Origin: Ectopseudomonas guguanensis
GTDB taxonomy: Bacteria > Pseudomonadota > Gammaproteobacteria > Pseudomonadales > Pseudomonadaceae
DNA: 64,000 nt
Reading direction: 5' to 3'
Assembly (NCBI RefSeq): GCF_900104265.1
Contig: NZ_FNJJ01000006.1
Location: 245,470 to 309,469 of the forward strand
In this document: positions 1 to 9,040 of the stretch, in pieces
How the letters are laid out: the number at the start of each line of letters is the position of its first letter
Position numbering within the stretch: the stretch's first letter is position 1
The notes under the pieces: generated by a model
Seen by the model: only the letters and a program-made list of their open reading frames with translations
Database searches by the model: none
What the model was told of the DNA's origin: nothing
Position numbers and translations under genes: made by a program

Positions 1-136
1 AGATCTTGCCGTCTGGATAGTTGGGCTTGCCGGTGGCGACCACCACCTCGTGCCCCTGCTCTTCGAGCGTGCGCACGATGTCGTTAATGATGAAGCTTTC
101 CGGCCAGAAGTACTGGGATAACACAAGGACTCTCAT
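1..136 (-). CDS. Glycosyltransferase, WbuB-like GT4 family (N-terminal fragment, runs off the window)
   Basis: Only the first 45 codons are inside the window, read leftwards from an ATG at 136. They begin MRVLVLSQYFWPESF and continue with a glycine/histidine-containing strand and a KPNYPDGK segment. This is the usual start of WbuB-type glycosyltransferases, which transfer amino sugars during O-antigen or capsule synthesis. The N-terminal Rossmann half of GT4 enzymes begins with such a hydrophobic strand followed by the QYFWPE acceptor-side loop. Its position downstream of ihfB fits the usual site of the Pseudomonas O-antigen locus. The donor and acceptor sugars cannot be told from this fragment. 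Confidence 0.8.
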   Translation of the reverse strand, partial: MRVLVLSQYFWPESFIINDIVRTLEEQGHEVVVATGKPNYPDGKI

Positions 137-307
137 GGACGATCAGTACCCATAAGAACCCTCCATCTGCTCCAGCGACGCAGAAGCCTGAATACTGAGT
201 CGAAACCGGCCGAGATAGTTCATATTCGATTGTACCCTCAGCCCTCGCCCAGCAAGACAGCCTGCAAACACTGGTAGTAGCAACTCAGTTGTCACTCTTA
301 CACTCCA
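137..307. other. Intergenic region between the glycosyltransferase and the pseudogene end
   Basis: About 170 bases with no open reading frame I can support and no clear hairpin. It is moderately AT-rich compared with the rest of the window and would hold any promoter for the glycosyltransferase operon running leftwards. I could not pick convincing -35/-10 boxes. Confidence 0.4.
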
Positions 308-333
308 TCACAAACTTCTCGGAATTACGATTT

Positions 334-337
334 TTAG
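334..337. repeat. Target-site duplication TTAG, left copy
   Basis: TTAG lies immediately left of the insertion sequence and matches the copy at 1532-1535. Four bases with a central TA is the expected duplication for IS5-group elements. Confidence 0.85.
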
Positions 338-1531
338 GGATGGTCTGAAGTAGCCATGTGTTTCCGGCTGACTTCAGCCCCTGCCGATTTTTGGAAAGCG
401 GTGAATCGATCAAAAACGATCGGATCACCCGCTCATTTCAGTGCTTTCAGCCGTCGCGAGCACCTCGCGACGGCCATTTTCCGCATTACAAGCGCACCTC
501 TCCTGCGCTTGCCAGCAAATGTCGGCGGGCCATCCACAGGTTTGACAGGGCGAACAGCGTCACCAGTTGTGCGGTGTTCTTCACCAGCCCCCGGAAACGC
601 ACCTTGGTGTAGCCGAACTGCCGCTTGATCACGCGAAATGAGTGCTCGACCTTGGCTCGCACCTGAGCCTTGGCCTTCTCGATCTTGCGCTTGGCCTTGT
701 ATAGCGCACTGCGCTTATCGAGCTTCTTGTAGGTGCTGCGGCGTGCCGCCACCTGCCAGATAACCTTCCGATCGGCATGCTCTGGACGCTTTTCAACGCC
801 GGTGTAGCCCGCGTCCGTACAAGCCACGTTCTCGTCGCCATGCAGCAACTTGTCGACCTGAGTAACGTCCGCAACGTTGGCCGCCGTACCCACTACGCTG
901 TGCACCAGTCCCGATTCGTCATCCACGCCGATATGCGCCTTCATGCTGAAGTAGTACTGGCTGCCCTTCTTGGTCTGGTGCATCTCTGGATCGCGCTTGC
1001 CGTCCTGGTTCTTGGTCGAGCTCGGCGCATGGATCAACGTGACATCGACAATGGTGCCCTGGCGCAGCGACAGACCACGGTCGCCCAGATAGCCATTGAT
1101 CACCGCCAGAATCCCAGCCGCCAACTCGTGTTTCTCCAGCAGACGGCGGAAGTTGAGGATGGTGGTTTCGTCGGGAATGCGCTCCAGGCTCAAGCCGGCG
1201 AACTGGCGCAGGATGGTGGTCTCATACAGGGCTTCCTCCATCGCCGGGTCGCTGTAGCCGAACCAGTTCTGCATCAGATGTACGCGCAGCATCGCCATCA
1301 ACGAATACACCGGGCGAACACCTTCACCCTTGGGGTAGTGCGGCTCAATCAAGGCAATCAAACCCTTCCAAGGCACCACCTGATCCATCTCGATCAAGAA
1401 CAGCTCCTTGCGGGTCTGCTTGCGCTTGCCGGCATACTCGACGTCGGCGAAGGTCATCTGATTCATCGGGATACTCGGGCAACGGGATCGGCGTATTTCA
1501 CCAGAAACCGGAAGTCTTCTTCAGAGTTTCC
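338..1531 (-). mobile_element. IS5-family insertion sequence, complete, 1194 bp
   Basis: The element is bounded by imperfect inverted repeats: GGATGGTCTGAAGTAG at 338-353 and, on the other strand, GGAAACTCTGAAGAAG ending at 1531 (12 of 16 identical). It is flanked by a direct 4-bp duplication TTAG, fitting the YTAR target of the IS5 group. It carries one transposase gene on the minus strand. Removing the element and one TTAG restores an open reading frame across the junction (see the pseudogene entry), which confirms both ends. Confidence 0.93.
486..1466 (-). CDS. IS5-family DDE transposase
   Basis: This 326-residue protein moves the surrounding insertion sequence by DDE chemistry. Candidate catalytic residues are D141 (IVDVTLI), D218 (TDAGYTG) and E274 within RAKVEHSFRVIK, which fits the IS5/IS4-type R-x3-E-x6-K signature (R270, E274, K281). 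The N-terminal region (FADVEYAGKRKQTRKELFL) and the PIPDETTILNFRR-like stretch near residues 98-108 are typical of the IS5 subgroup. The reading frame is intact with no frameshift, so the enzyme may be active. The start at 1466 lies about 65 bp inside the right inverted repeat, as usual for these compact elements. Confidence 0.95.
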   Translation of the reverse strand: MNQMTFADVEYAGKRKQTRKELFLIEMDQVVPWKGLIALIEPHYPKGEGVRPVYSLMAMLRVHLMQNWFGYSDPAMEEALYETTILRQFAGLSLERIPDETTILNFRRLLEKHELAAGILAVINGYLGDRGLSLRQGTIVDVTLIHAPSSTKNQDGKRDPEMHQTKKGSQYYFSMKAHIGVDDESGLVHSVVGTAANVADVTQVDKLLHGDENVACTDAGYTGVEKRPEHADRKVIWQVAARRSTYKKLDKRSALYKAKRKIEKAKAQVRAKVEHSFRVIKRQFGYTKVRFRGLVKNTAQLVTLFALSNLWMARRHLLASAGEVRL

Positions 1532-1535
1532 TTAG
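1532..1535. repeat. Target-site duplication TTAG, right copy
   Basis: TTAG lies immediately right of the insertion sequence and pairs with the copy at 334-337. Identical duplications suggest simple transposition without later rearrangement at the ends. Confidence 0.85.
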
Positions 1536-2657
1536 AGTCTTGCCAGCAGCGTCGTAGCGCTGCTGCAGAACCGTTGTAAATTGCTGCTTGGCTTCAAGCT
1601 CGCAATGTACGATACGAACCTCTGACGGCCAGTGATCTGCCTGGGCAGAATAACCGCCTATGGTATGCACCTGAGCACGAATGTCATAGCGCTGCCAGTC
1701 AAATTCCACATAGCCATTACGCGATCCAAAGCGCTGGATCTGTCGTCCGGGCGTACCGGCCGCCTGGTAACCGACGAACAGCACATCATGCCGCTCATCA
1801 CTGAGCATTGCTTTGAGGTAGTTGACGATACGGCCACTTGAGCACATGCCGTTGCCAGCAATAACAATGGCCTCTGCGATGGATGATGTCTTCGAGTTCA
1901 TAGAGCAGCTCTTGAGTGCGGCCAATGCTGAAGGCTGGGATCAACACCGTGCCCTGGTTGCTCAGCGCATGCTCGAGCACCCTCTCCAGACGCGCACGAC
2001 GACTGCGGCGATCTTCATGCAGGCGGTCGCCGTAAGTGCTTTCGATGACCAGAACATCGGCTTCATATGGGGCTTGGCGCCGCGAGGATTGGCGCATGAG
2101 GAGCGCCCAGGTCGCCAGAGAACACGATACGTTTCTTCTCGCCCGTCTCGGGGTAGTGCAGATCAACCTCGACATAGGCCGAACCGAGGATGTGACCAGC
2201 GCGCTGTAGACGAATGCGAGCCTTGAGCTGTTTCGTGTCGATCAAGGTGAACCACTGCTTGTAGGGCAAGGCTACGATGCGCCGCTCGATCAGTTTGAGA
2301 TAGCGCTCGACTTACTTCTGGTCGCGGCTGAAACCGAGCTTGAAGGCATCCTCGAGGACGATGGGTAGAAGCTTGGCCGATGGCTCACTGCAGAGGATCG
2401 GGCCTTTGAAGCCAGCCGCTAACAAATAGGGTATGCGACCCACGTGGTCGATATGGACATGAGTCGCGATCAGAGCCTTGATGCCATCCAAGGGGAATGC
2501 TAGTCGCTCAGAACCTGCTTGTCCCTCTGGAGAGGTTTCAGCCCCTTGAAAAAGGCCACAGTCCTAAAAGCCCGTGGCTCCTGTCCATCTGCAATTGATG
2601 GCAAGAGCCTGTCACGCCAGTGACGGCGCCATGATGAACAATGGAGGGATACCGCAC

Positions 2658-2875
2658 GAGTCAATCCCTTAACACTGGCAAAACCTAAAGGGACTCAGCC
2701 CAATAGCGCGGGTAATGAATGGGGCACTGGGTTCTGACTAGGTGATCTGGATAAGCCTTGCCAGATGATGGCATTGTGAAATCCCGCACATTTTGCCGGT
2801 TTTTTACCATTTCGCAAGCGCGACAAAGATATGGCGGCGGATTAGGGCTCAACCGAAAGACCTTAAGGCCATAGG
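2658..2875. other. Intergenic region downstream of ihfB
   Basis: No gene is supported in these 218 bases. In many pseudomonads ihfB is followed by a small DUF1049 membrane-protein gene and/or wzz (established for the O-antigen locus start); neither is visible. The sequence includes a T/A-rich patch near 2785-2815 that could help termination, but no strong hairpin is seen. Confidence 0.4.
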
Positions 2876-3163
2876 TCAGGATTCTTCCTCGTTGACTCGA
2901 TCCCGCAACTCCTTGCCCGGCTTGAAATGCGGCACGAACTTGCCGTCCAGACGTACCGACTGGCCGGTTTTCGGGTTACGCCCAACGCGCGGCGCGCGGT
3001 AGTGCAGCGAAAAGCTGCCGAAGCCGCGAATCTCGATACGATCCCCCGTAGCCAATGCCTGGGACATTTGTTCCAGCATGGTCTTGATGGCCAGCTCGAC
3101 ATCCTTGGAGGACAGCTGACCTTGGTGGGTGACAATTCTTTCGATCAACTCCGACTTGGTCAT
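2876..3163 (-). CDS. ihfB: Integration host factor beta subunit
   Basis: This 95-residue HU/IHF-family protein pairs with IhfA to bend DNA sharply at specific sites, acting in the nucleoid in transcription, replication and recombination. It starts [10 protein letters not shown], has the basic HU core [17 protein letters not shown], and carries the IHF arm [14 protein letters not shown] with the intercalating proline. Length is normal for IhfB. It is the last gene of the gyrA-to-ihfB supraoperon but is separated from rpsA by a RAYT/REP insertion region of about 1.1 kb. A GAAGGG-type ribosome site precedes the ATG at 3163. Confidence 0.97.
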   Translation of the reverse strand: MTKSELIERIVTHQGQLSSKDVELAIKTMLEQMSQALATGDRIEIRGFGSFSLHYRAPRVGRNPKTGQSVRLDGKFVPHFKPGKELRDRVNEEES

Positions 3164-3354
3164 GGTTTTCCCTTCTTTTTCAAGCGGCTAGAAGACTCGA
3201 CGGTTCGGTTTTAGCACGCTGGTCAGCTTTTGAACAGCCCAAAAAACAAGGTGTTAGCGAGTTTTGCGGTTGGTTGTGGGAATGAGGGTCTTGTGTGGGA
3301 GATCTACCTCGAGGCGAAGCTTTTGGATGTTGCTTCGATATTGTGGGATGACTG

Positions 3355-3433
3355 CCATTCGCCGCGGGGCGCGGCTCCTACAGGAGCTGCGTCGTTGGGT
3401 GGATTGGTGCAGGAGCCCCGCCTCGGGGCGAAG
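3355..3433. repeat. REPIN: inverted pair of REP hairpins, upstream of the RAYT
   Basis: The first REP unit at 3355-3381 reads CCATTCGCCGCGGGGCGCGG followed by CTCCTAC. The second, inverted unit at 3409-3433 reads AGGAGCCCCGCCTCGGGGCG followed by AAG. Each can fold into a GC-rich hairpin and the pair faces each other, the REPIN arrangement. A degenerate additional unit lies near 3293-3320. Confidence 0.8.
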
Positions 3434-3453
3434 CTGTTGGATATCGCTGGATG

Positions 3454-3537
3454 GCCGCTATTCGCCGCGGGGCCCGCGCCCTACAAGAGGAGCGTTGTTT
3501 TGCGGTTTGGTGTAGAAGGCCTGCTTCGGGGCGAAGC
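3454..3537. repeat. REPIN: second inverted REP pair upstream of the RAYT
   Basis: Unit one at 3454-3484 contains ATTCGCCGCGGGGCCCGCGC and CCTAC. Unit two at 3511-3537 contains GTAGAAGGCCTGCTTCGGGG and CGAAGC. Both are mutated versions of the REP consensus seen at 4091 and 4146, so this pair is probably older. Confidence 0.7.
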
Positions 3538-3595
3538 TTTCTTTGGCTCTGGCTCGGCCAAGCTGAACTGGCGAGCGCTAACGGAAGGGAATCCG

Positions 3596-4039
3596 ATGAC
3601 TGAGAAACGCTACGCCGCACATAAGCTTCGTGATGGACGCTGGTCCAGTAGCGGGCAAATCTATCTTGTCACCACCGTAACCAACGGTCGCATCCCTGTC
3701 TTTGCTGATTTCTCAGCGGCGCGCACGCTCATACGAGTCATTCGTCAGGACGAGCAGCTTGGATCACACCAAACGCTCTGCTTTGTCGTAATGCCTGATC
3801 ATCTGCATTGGCTGTTGCAACTACAGAGTGAGGACTTGGCCCGCCTGGTAGGTAGGGTCAAATCCATTTCAGCCAAGCGCCTGGGTAGGCCTATATGGCA
3901 GAAGGGGTTCCATGATCATGCGTTGCGTCGGGAGGAGGATGTTCGAAGCGTGGCTAGATACGTGGTGGCAAATCCTTTAAGAGCTGGACTTGTGCAGCGC
4001 GTGGGTGACTATCCGCATTGGGATGCGGTGTGGATATGA
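3596..4039 (+). CDS. REP-associated tyrosine transposase (RAYT)
   Basis: This 147-residue protein belongs to the IS200/IS605-like Y1 HUH superfamily domesticated to move REP hairpins as single-stranded DNA. It contains the histidine motif VVMPDHLHWLL (HUH-type metal site, H-x-H) and the C-terminal helix YVVANPLRAGLV with the likely catalytic tyrosine. It opens RRWSSSGQIYLVT-like (GRWSSSGQIYLVTTVT), as in RAYTs. I chose the ATG at 3596, with GGAAGGGA eight bases upstream; the open frame continues upstream to 3230 through REP sequence and is not coding there. REP hairpins flank it on both sides, as expected for a RAYT. It is transcribed against ihfB and rpsA. Confidence 0.9.
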   Translation: MTEKRYAAHKLRDGRWSSSGQIYLVTTVTNGRIPVFADFSAARTLIRVIRQDEQLGSHQTLCFVVMPDHLHWLLQLQSEDLARLVGRVKSISAKRLGRPIWQKGFHDHALRREEDVRSVARYVVANPLRAGLVQRVGDYPHWDAVWI

Positions 4040-4090
4040 GGGCGGTTGGGCATAGTTTTTGGGCATAGGCTTGGAATTGCTGGATGGCTA

Positions 4091-4170
4091 CCATTCGCCG
4101 CGGGGCGCGGCTCCTACAGGGGGAGCGTTGTTTTTGTGGTTTAGCGTAGGAGCCCCGCCTCGGGGCGAAG
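4091..4170. repeat. REPIN: inverted REP pair downstream of the RAYT
   Basis: The unit at 4091-4117 (CCATTCGCCGCGGGGCGCGG plus CTCCTAC) is identical over its length to the one at 3355-3381. It is paired with the inverted unit GTAGGAGCCCCGCCTCGGGG plus CGAAG at 4146-4170. Confidence 0.82.
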
Positions 4171-4203
4171 CTTTGGGCTGTGCTCGGGATTGCGGGATGG
4201 CCG

Positions 4204-4230
4204 CCATTCGCTGCGGGGCGCAGCTCCTAC
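4204..4230. repeat. REP unit, same family, single
   Basis: CCATTCGCTGCGGGGCGCAG followed by CTCCTAC: two compensating changes relative to the unit at 4091 keep the stem paired (GCTGCGGGGCGCAGC), which suggests selection for the hairpin. Confidence 0.75.
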
Positions 4231-4260
4231 AAGGGCGGCGTTAGGGGAAGGCGGAAATGA

Positions 4261-4289
4261 AAAAGGCGACCCGAAGGTCGCCTTTTTTT
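4261..4289 (-). terminator. Rho-independent terminator of rpsA
   Basis: AGGCGACC-CGAA-GGTCGCCT forms an 8-bp stem with a tetraloop. On the minus strand it follows the rpsA stop by about 20 bases and ends in a run of T (the A-run at 4257-4264). A T-run on the plus strand also makes it bidirectional, serving the RAYT side. Confidence 0.9.
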
Positions 4290-4305
4290 GATGAATCACC
4301 CGAAC

Positions 4306-5988
4306 TTAGTTCTGGTTTTCCATCTGAGCACGGATCAGATCACCGATGGTGGTCGGACCGGTGCTTTCAACGTCTTGCTTGTTACGCAGTTCCTTCATCG
4401 CGTCCTTCTCGTCCTCGACGTCTTTCGACTTGATGGACAGGCTGATAACGCGGGACTTGCGGTCGACGCTGATGATCTTGGCTTCTACTTCGTCGCCTTC
4501 CTTCAGGACGTTGCGCGCGTCTTCAACGCGGTCACGGCTGATTTCGGAGGCTTTCAGGGTAGCTTCGATCTCGTTGCCCAGGTCGATGATGGCGCCCTTG
4601 GCATCTACTTCCTTCACAACGCCGCGGACGATGGTGCCCTTGTCGTTGAGGGAAACGTAGTTGCTGAACGGATCGTCTTCCAGCTGCTTGATGCCCAGGG
4701 AGATGCGCTCGCGCTCCGGGTCAACCGACAGGATGACGGTTTCCAGCTCGTCGCCCTTCTTGAAGCGACGCACGGCTTCCTCGCCGGCTTCGTTCCAGGA
4801 GATGTCGGACAGGTGAACCAGGCCGTCGATGCCGCCATCCAGACCAATGAAGATACCGAAATCGGTGATCGACTTGATGGTGCCGGAGATCTTGTCACCC
4901 TTGTTGAACTGACCGGAGAAGTCTTCCCACGGGTTGGTCTTGCACTGCTTGATACCCAGGGAGATACGACGACGCTCTTCGTCGATGTCCAGAACCATGA
5001 CTTCCACTTCGTCGCCGACGTTGACGACCTTCGACGGGTGGATGTTCTTGTTGGTCCAGTCCATTTCGGAAACGTGCACCAGACCTTCGACGCCTTCTTC
5101 CAGCTCAGCGAAGCAGCCGTAGTCGGTCAGGTTGGTGACGCGCGCCATGACGCGGGTGTTTTCCGGGTAACGAGCCTTGATGGCAACCCACGGATCTTCG
5201 CCCAGCTGCTTCAGGCCCAGGGATACGCGGTTACGCTCGCGATCGTACTTCAGAACCTTGACGTCGATCTCGTCGCCAACGTTGACGATCTCGGACGGGT
5301 GCTTGATGCGCTTCCAGGCCATGTCGGTGATGTGCAGCAGGCCGTCTACGCCGCCCAGGTCAACGAACGCACCGTAGTCGGTGAGGTTCTTGACGATACC
5401 TTTGACTTGCTGGCCTTCCTGCAGGGATTCCAGCAGAGCTTCGCGCTCGGCGCTGTTCTCGGCTTCCAGGACGCTGCGACGGGAAACGACAACGTTGTTG
5501 CGCTTCTGGTCCAGTTTGATGACCTTGAATTCCAGCTCTTTGCCTTCCAGGTGAGTGGTATCACGCACCGGACGGACGTCGACCAGGGAACCCGGCAGGA
5601 ACGCGCGGATGCCGTTGACGTCAACGGTGAAGCCGCCTTTGACCTTACCGTTGATAACGCCCTTGACCACTTCTTCAGCGTTGAACGCAGCTTCCAGAAC
5701 CAGCCAGGATTCAGCGCGCTTGGCTTTCTCGCGGGACAGCTTGGTTTCACCGAAGCCATCTTCAACCGCGTCCAGCGCAACGTGGACTTCGTCACCGACC
5801 TTGATGGTCAGCTCGCCTTGTTCGTTGAAGAACTGGTCGAGCGGGATGACGCCCTCGGACTTCAGGCCGGCGTGGACGGTAACCCAGTCACCGTCGATGT
5901 CGACCACGATGCCGGTGATGATGGCGCCCGGCTGCATGTCGAGGGATTTCAGGCTTTCTTCAAAAAGTTCTGCAAAGCTTTCGCTCAT
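4306..5988 (-). CDS. rpsA: 30S ribosomal protein S1
   Basis: This 560-residue protein binds mRNA on the small ribosomal subunit and helps unfold structured leaders. Six S1/OB repeats are visible at roughly residues 20-85, 105-170, 190-260, 275-345, 360-430 and 450-515. Landmarks are repeated [23 protein letters not shown] and [15 protein letters not shown] segments. The first two repeats are divergent, as is usual for the ribosome-binding part. Length matches E. coli S1 (557). It is preceded by cmk on the same strand, a pairing conserved across proteobacteria, and followed by a strong terminator. Confidence 0.98.
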   Translation of the reverse strand: MSESFAELFEESLKSLDMQPGAIITGIVVDIDGDWVTVHAGLKSEGVIPLDQFFNEQGELTIKVGDEVHVALDAVEDGFGETKLSREKAKRAESWLVLEAAFNAEEVVKGVINGKVKGGFTVDVNGIRAFLPGSLVDVRPVRDTTHLEGKELEFKVIKLDQKRNNVVVSRRSVLEAENSAEREALLESLQEGQQVKGIVKNLTDYGAFVDLGGVDGLLHITDMAWKRIKHPSEIVNVGDEIDVKVLKYDRERNRVSLGLKQLGEDPWVAIKARYPENTRVMARVTNLTDYGCFAELEEGVEGLVHVSEMDWTNKNIHPSKVVNVGDEVEVMVLDIDEERRRISLGIKQCKTNPWEDFSGQFNKGDKISGTIKSITDFGIFIGLDGGIDGLVHLSDISWNEAGEEAVRRFKKGDELETVILSVDPERERISLGIKQLEDDPFSNYVSLNDKGTIVRGVVKEVDAKGAIIDLGNEIEATLKASEISRDRVEDARNVLKEGDEVEAKIISVDRKSRVISLSIKSKDVEDEKDAMKELRNKQDVESTGPTTIGDLIRAQMENQN

Positions 5989-6137
5989 GTTGATTCCTGT
6001 TGATCAAGGGCGGGGATTCGCCCAAACCACATTCCAGACAATGTGGGTTCGTTCATGTGAAAAGAGGCCTGCAGGACTAGGACTGGTCTCCCGCATGCCT
6101 CCTGGCGGATTCAGCGATTTAAGGCAATCGAGAATCC

Positions 6138-6803
6138 TTAACCGGCGAGATCGCGATCGGCGACCTCGCGCAGAATTCGTTCCAGCACCTGCTCGATGGA
6201 CAGTTCGGTGGAATCCAGCAGGATTGCGTCGGCTGCCGGCTTGAGCGGAGCCACCGCGCGCTGGGTGTCGCGCTCGTCGCGCGCCCGTATCTCGTCGAGA
6301 AGACTCGCGAGATTAACATCATCGCCCTTTGCCTTCAACTGCAGGTAACGACGACGGGCACGCTCCTCGGCGCTGGCGGTGAGGAATACCTTGAGCGGCG
6401 CATCGGGAAATACCACGGTGCCCATGTCGCGGCCATCGGCTACCAGGCCCGGCGCCTCCTGGAAGGCGCGTTGCCGCTGTAGCAGCGCCTCACGCACTGC
6501 CGGCAGCGAGGCCACCATGGAAGCGCCGGCGCCAACCTGCTCGTTGCGGATTGCGTCGGTCACCTCCTCGCCTTCGAGCACGATGCGCTTGTCGATGAAT
6601 TGCACATCGAGATGGGCCGCCAGCTGCTTGAGCGACTCCTCGTTGGTCAGGTCGATACCGTGGTTGCCGGCGGCGAAGGCCAGCAGGCGATAGAGGGCGC
6701 CGGAGTCGAGCAGATTCCAGCCCAGCTGCTTGGCCAGCAGCGCGCAGAGCGTGCCCTTGCCGGAGCCGCTCGGCCCGTCGACGGTGATGACCGGGGCGTT
6801 CAT
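6138..6803 (-). CDS. cmk: Cytidylate kinase
   Basis: This 221-residue enzyme phosphorylates CMP and dCMP to the diphosphates using ATP in the cytosol. The P-loop GPSGSGKGT lies at residues 10-18, and the CMP-binding region includes [19 protein letters not shown] and the [13 protein letters not shown] lid arginines. Its ATG overlaps the aroA stop by four bases (ATGA type), so it is translationally coupled to the tyrA-aroA fusion. About 150 bp separate it from rpsA. Confidence 0.97.
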   Translation of the reverse strand: MNAPVITVDGPSGSGKGTLCALLAKQLGWNLLDSGALYRLLAFAAGNHGIDLTNEESLKQLAAHLDVQFIDKRIVLEGEEVTDAIRNEQVGAGASMVASLPAVREALLQRQRAFQEAPGLVADGRDMGTVVFPDAPLKVFLTASAEERARRRYLQLKAKGDDVNLASLLDEIRARDERDTQRAVAPLKPAADAILLDSTELSIEQVLERILREVADRDLAG

Positions 6804-9040
6804 GCCTTGCCCTCTTCTGCTACCTGCATGCCAACCTCGGCCGCCAGGGCGAGGAAGTTGGGGAAGGAGGTGGCGACGTTGGCGCAGTCATGAATGCGGA
6901 TCGGCGCGCTGGCGCGCAGCGAGGCGACGCTGAAGGACATGGCGATACGGTGGTCGCCATGGGCCCAGACCTCGCCACCGCCAATTGAACCACCCTCGAT
7001 GATGATGCCGTCCGGGGTCGGCTCGGCCTTGACGCCCAGCGCGATCAGACCGTCGGCCATGACCTGGATGCGGTCGGACTCCTTGACCCGCAGTTCCTCG
7101 GCGCCGCGCAGCACGGTGCGGCCTTCGGCGCAGGCGGCGGCAACGAACAGCACCGGGAACTCATCGATGGCCAGAGGCACCAGGTCTTCGGGAATGTCGA
7201 TGCCTTTCAGTTTGGCGCTACGCACGCGAATATCGGCCACCGGCTCACCGCCCACTTCACGCTGGTTTTCCAGGGTGATATCACCACCCATCAGCTTGAG
7301 GATATCGATCACCCCAGTGCGGGTCGGGTTGATGCCAACGTGCTCGAGCACCAGCTCGGAGCCTTCGGCGATGCTCGCCGCGACCAGGAAGAAGGCGGCC
7401 GAGGAAATATCGGCGGGCACTTCGATGCGCGTGGCGGTCAGCTTGTGGCCGGACTCGACGCTGGCGGTGCTGCCCTCCACGCTTACCGGGTAGCCGAAGC
7501 CACGCAACATACGCTCGGTATGGTCACGGGTCGGTGCCGGCTCGGTCACCGAGGTGCGGCCTGCAGCATACAGGCCGGCCAGCAGCAGGCAGGATTTGAC
7601 CTGGGCGCTGGCCATCGGCATTTCGTAGTCCATGCCGGTCAGGCGCTGGCCGCCCTTGATGGTCAGCGGCGGACGACCTTCCGGGCCGGTCTCGATTACT
7701 GCGCCCATCTCGCGCAGCGGCTTGGCCACACGGTTCATCGGGCGCTTGGACAGCGAGGCATCGCCGGTCAGCACGGTGTCGAACGGCTGCGCAGCGAGCA
7801 GGCCGGAGAGCAGGCGCATGGAGGTGCCGGAGTTGCCCATGTACAGCGGGCCAGCCGGAGCCTTCAGGCCCTTGAGCCCAACACCGTGAATGGTCACGCG
7901 GCCGTGGTGCGGGCCTTCGATGACCACGCCCATGTCGCGGAACGCCTGCAGGGTGGCCAGGGCGTCCTCGCCTTCGAGGAAGCCTTCGACCTCGGTGGTG
8001 CCTTCGGCCAGCGAACCCAGCATGATCGAACGATGCGAGATGGATTTGTCACCGGGTACGCGGATACGTCCGGACAGGCTGCTACCGGGTTTTGCCAGGA
8101 AAATCAGATCGGTCGAGTGCATAGCGTCCACATAGGCCCTGCGGGCCAGAATTTTGCTGAAATGTTCGCGGGCAACGCGGGCGCGAGTGAACACGCCCAG
8201 GAGTTGATGCCCATCCCCGGCGTCGACCGCATCGCGCAAGGCGTCGAGGTCGTCGCGAAATGTATCCAGTGTGCGCAGCACCGCCTCGCGGTTGGCGAGG
8301 AAGATATCGTGCCACATCACCGGATCGCTGCCGGCGATCCGCGTGAAATCGCGGAAACCGCCAGCGGCATAGCGGAAAATCTCCAGGTTCTCGCTGCGTT
8401 TGGCCAACGAGTCGACCAGGGTAAAGGCCAACAGGTGTGGCAGGTGACTGGTGGCGGCGAGCACCTGGTCGTGGTGTTCCACCTCCATCGTCTCGACATC
8501 CGCACCCAGCTCGCGCCACAGGCTCTCCACCAACGCCATAGCGGCCGCGTCGCTGTGCTCGCTGGGGGTGAGAATCACCTTGTGGCGGCGGAACAGCCCG
8601 GCGTTCGCCGCCTCCACCCCGCTCTGCTCGGAGCCGGCAATCGGATGCCCCGGCACCAGTCGCACGGTTTTGCCGGCGAAGGCCAGGCGCGCGGCGCGCA
8701 CCACGTTGCCCTTGGCACTACCGACATCGGTCAGCACGGCATCGCCCAAGTCGAGCTTGGCCAGTTCGGCCAGCAGCTTCTCCATGGCCAGGATAGGCAC
8801 CGCCAGCTGGATCACCTCAGCCCCCTGACAGGCGGCCGCCAGATCGGTCTCGCAACGATCGACCACGCCCAACTGCACGGCCAGGCGGCGCGACTCGGCA
8901 TCCAGATCGACGCCCACCACCTCACGACACAGACCGCGCTCACGCAGCCCCTTGGCGAAAGAGCCGCCGATCAGACCGAGACCGACCACCACCAGGCGGC
9001 CGATCTTAGGGGCGCTCGATTGCACTGCGGTGACAGTCAC
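6800..9040 (-). CDS. Bifunctional prephenate dehydrogenase / 3-phosphoshikimate 1-carboxyvinyltransferase (TyrA-AroA fusion)
   Basis: This 746-residue protein joins two aromatic-pathway enzymes. Residues 1 to about 305 are TyrA, oxidising prephenate or arogenate with NAD(P); the dinucleotide motif GLGLIGGS is at 20-27. From about residue 312 it is EPSP synthase: [26 protein letters not shown], the PMASAQVKS region and RVKESDRI are the substrate-binding motifs. The first domain lies on the tyrosine branch and the second on the common shikimate trunk. The same fusion is known in pseudomonads. The gene overlaps hisC2 by four bases upstream and cmk by four downstream. I see no frameshift between the halves. 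Confidence 0.96.
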   Translation of the reverse strand: MTVTAVQSSAPKIGRLVVVGLGLIGGSFAKGLRERGLCREVVGVDLDAESRRLAVQLGVVDRCETDLAAACQGAEVIQLAVPILAMEKLLAELAKLDLGDAVLTDVGSAKGNVVRAARLAFAGKTVRLVPGHPIAGSEQSGVEAANAGLFRRHKVILTPSEHSDAAAMALVESLWRELGADVETMEVEHHDQVLAATSHLPHLLAFTLVDSLAKRSENLEIFRYAAGGFRDFTRIAGSDPVMWHDIFLANREAVLRTLDTFRDDLDALRDAVDAGDGHQLLGVFTRARVAREHFSKILARRAYVDAMHSTDLIFLAKPGSSLSGRIRVPGDKSISHRSIMLGSLAEGTTEVEGFLEGEDALATLQAFRDMGVVIEGPHHGRVTIHGVGLKGLKAPAGPLYMGNSGTSMRLLSGLLAAQPFDTVLTGDASLSKRPMNRVAKPLREMGAVIETGPEGRPPLTIKGGQRLTGMDYEMPMASAQVKSCLLLAGLYAAGRTSVTEPAPTRDHTERMLRGFGYPVSVEGSTASVESGHKLTATRIEVPADISSAAFFLVAASIAEGSELVLEHVGINPTRTGVIDILKLMGGDITLENQREVGGEPVADIRVRSAKLKGIDIPEDLVPLAIDEFPVLFVAAACAEGRTVLRGAEELRVKESDRIQVMADGLIALGVKAEPTPDGIIIEGGSIGGGEVWAHGDHRIAMSFSVASLRASAPIRIHDCANVATSFPNFLALAAEVGMQVAEEGKA

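Larger units (their letters stand above)
308..2657 (-). pseudogene. Metallo-beta-lactamase-fold (beta-CASP-type) hydrolase/exonuclease remnant, interrupted by the IS
   Basis: Conceptual translation from a GTG near 2657 gives PSIVHHGAVTGVTGSCHQL, then DCGLFQGAE, the metal-binding motif THVHIDHVGR, FSGDLGAPHAP, ESTYGDRLHEDR, IPAFSIGRTQELLYELE, AGNGMCSSGRIVNYLKAM and HTIGGYSAQAD. This is the order found in RNA-processing beta-CASP proteins. Lesions are a frameshift near 2565, an in-frame TAA at 2312-2314, a frameshift near 2080, a deletion of roughly 70 codons near 1880 (between ELEDIIH and AIVIAG) and a shorter deletion before HWPSEV. The IS lies within the last codons. Joining 1532 to 337 restores GKTLKIVIPRSL and a TGA at 308-310. 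The gene is dead. Confidence 0.88.

Noticed and set aside
3230..3595. N-terminal extension of the RAYT frame
   Set aside because: It translates REP hairpins, lacks homology and a ribosome site; a good site precedes 3596.
4288..6003. A 571-codon frame opposite rpsA
   Set aside because: Low-complexity shadow of the S1 repeats; rpsA is unmistakable on the other strand.
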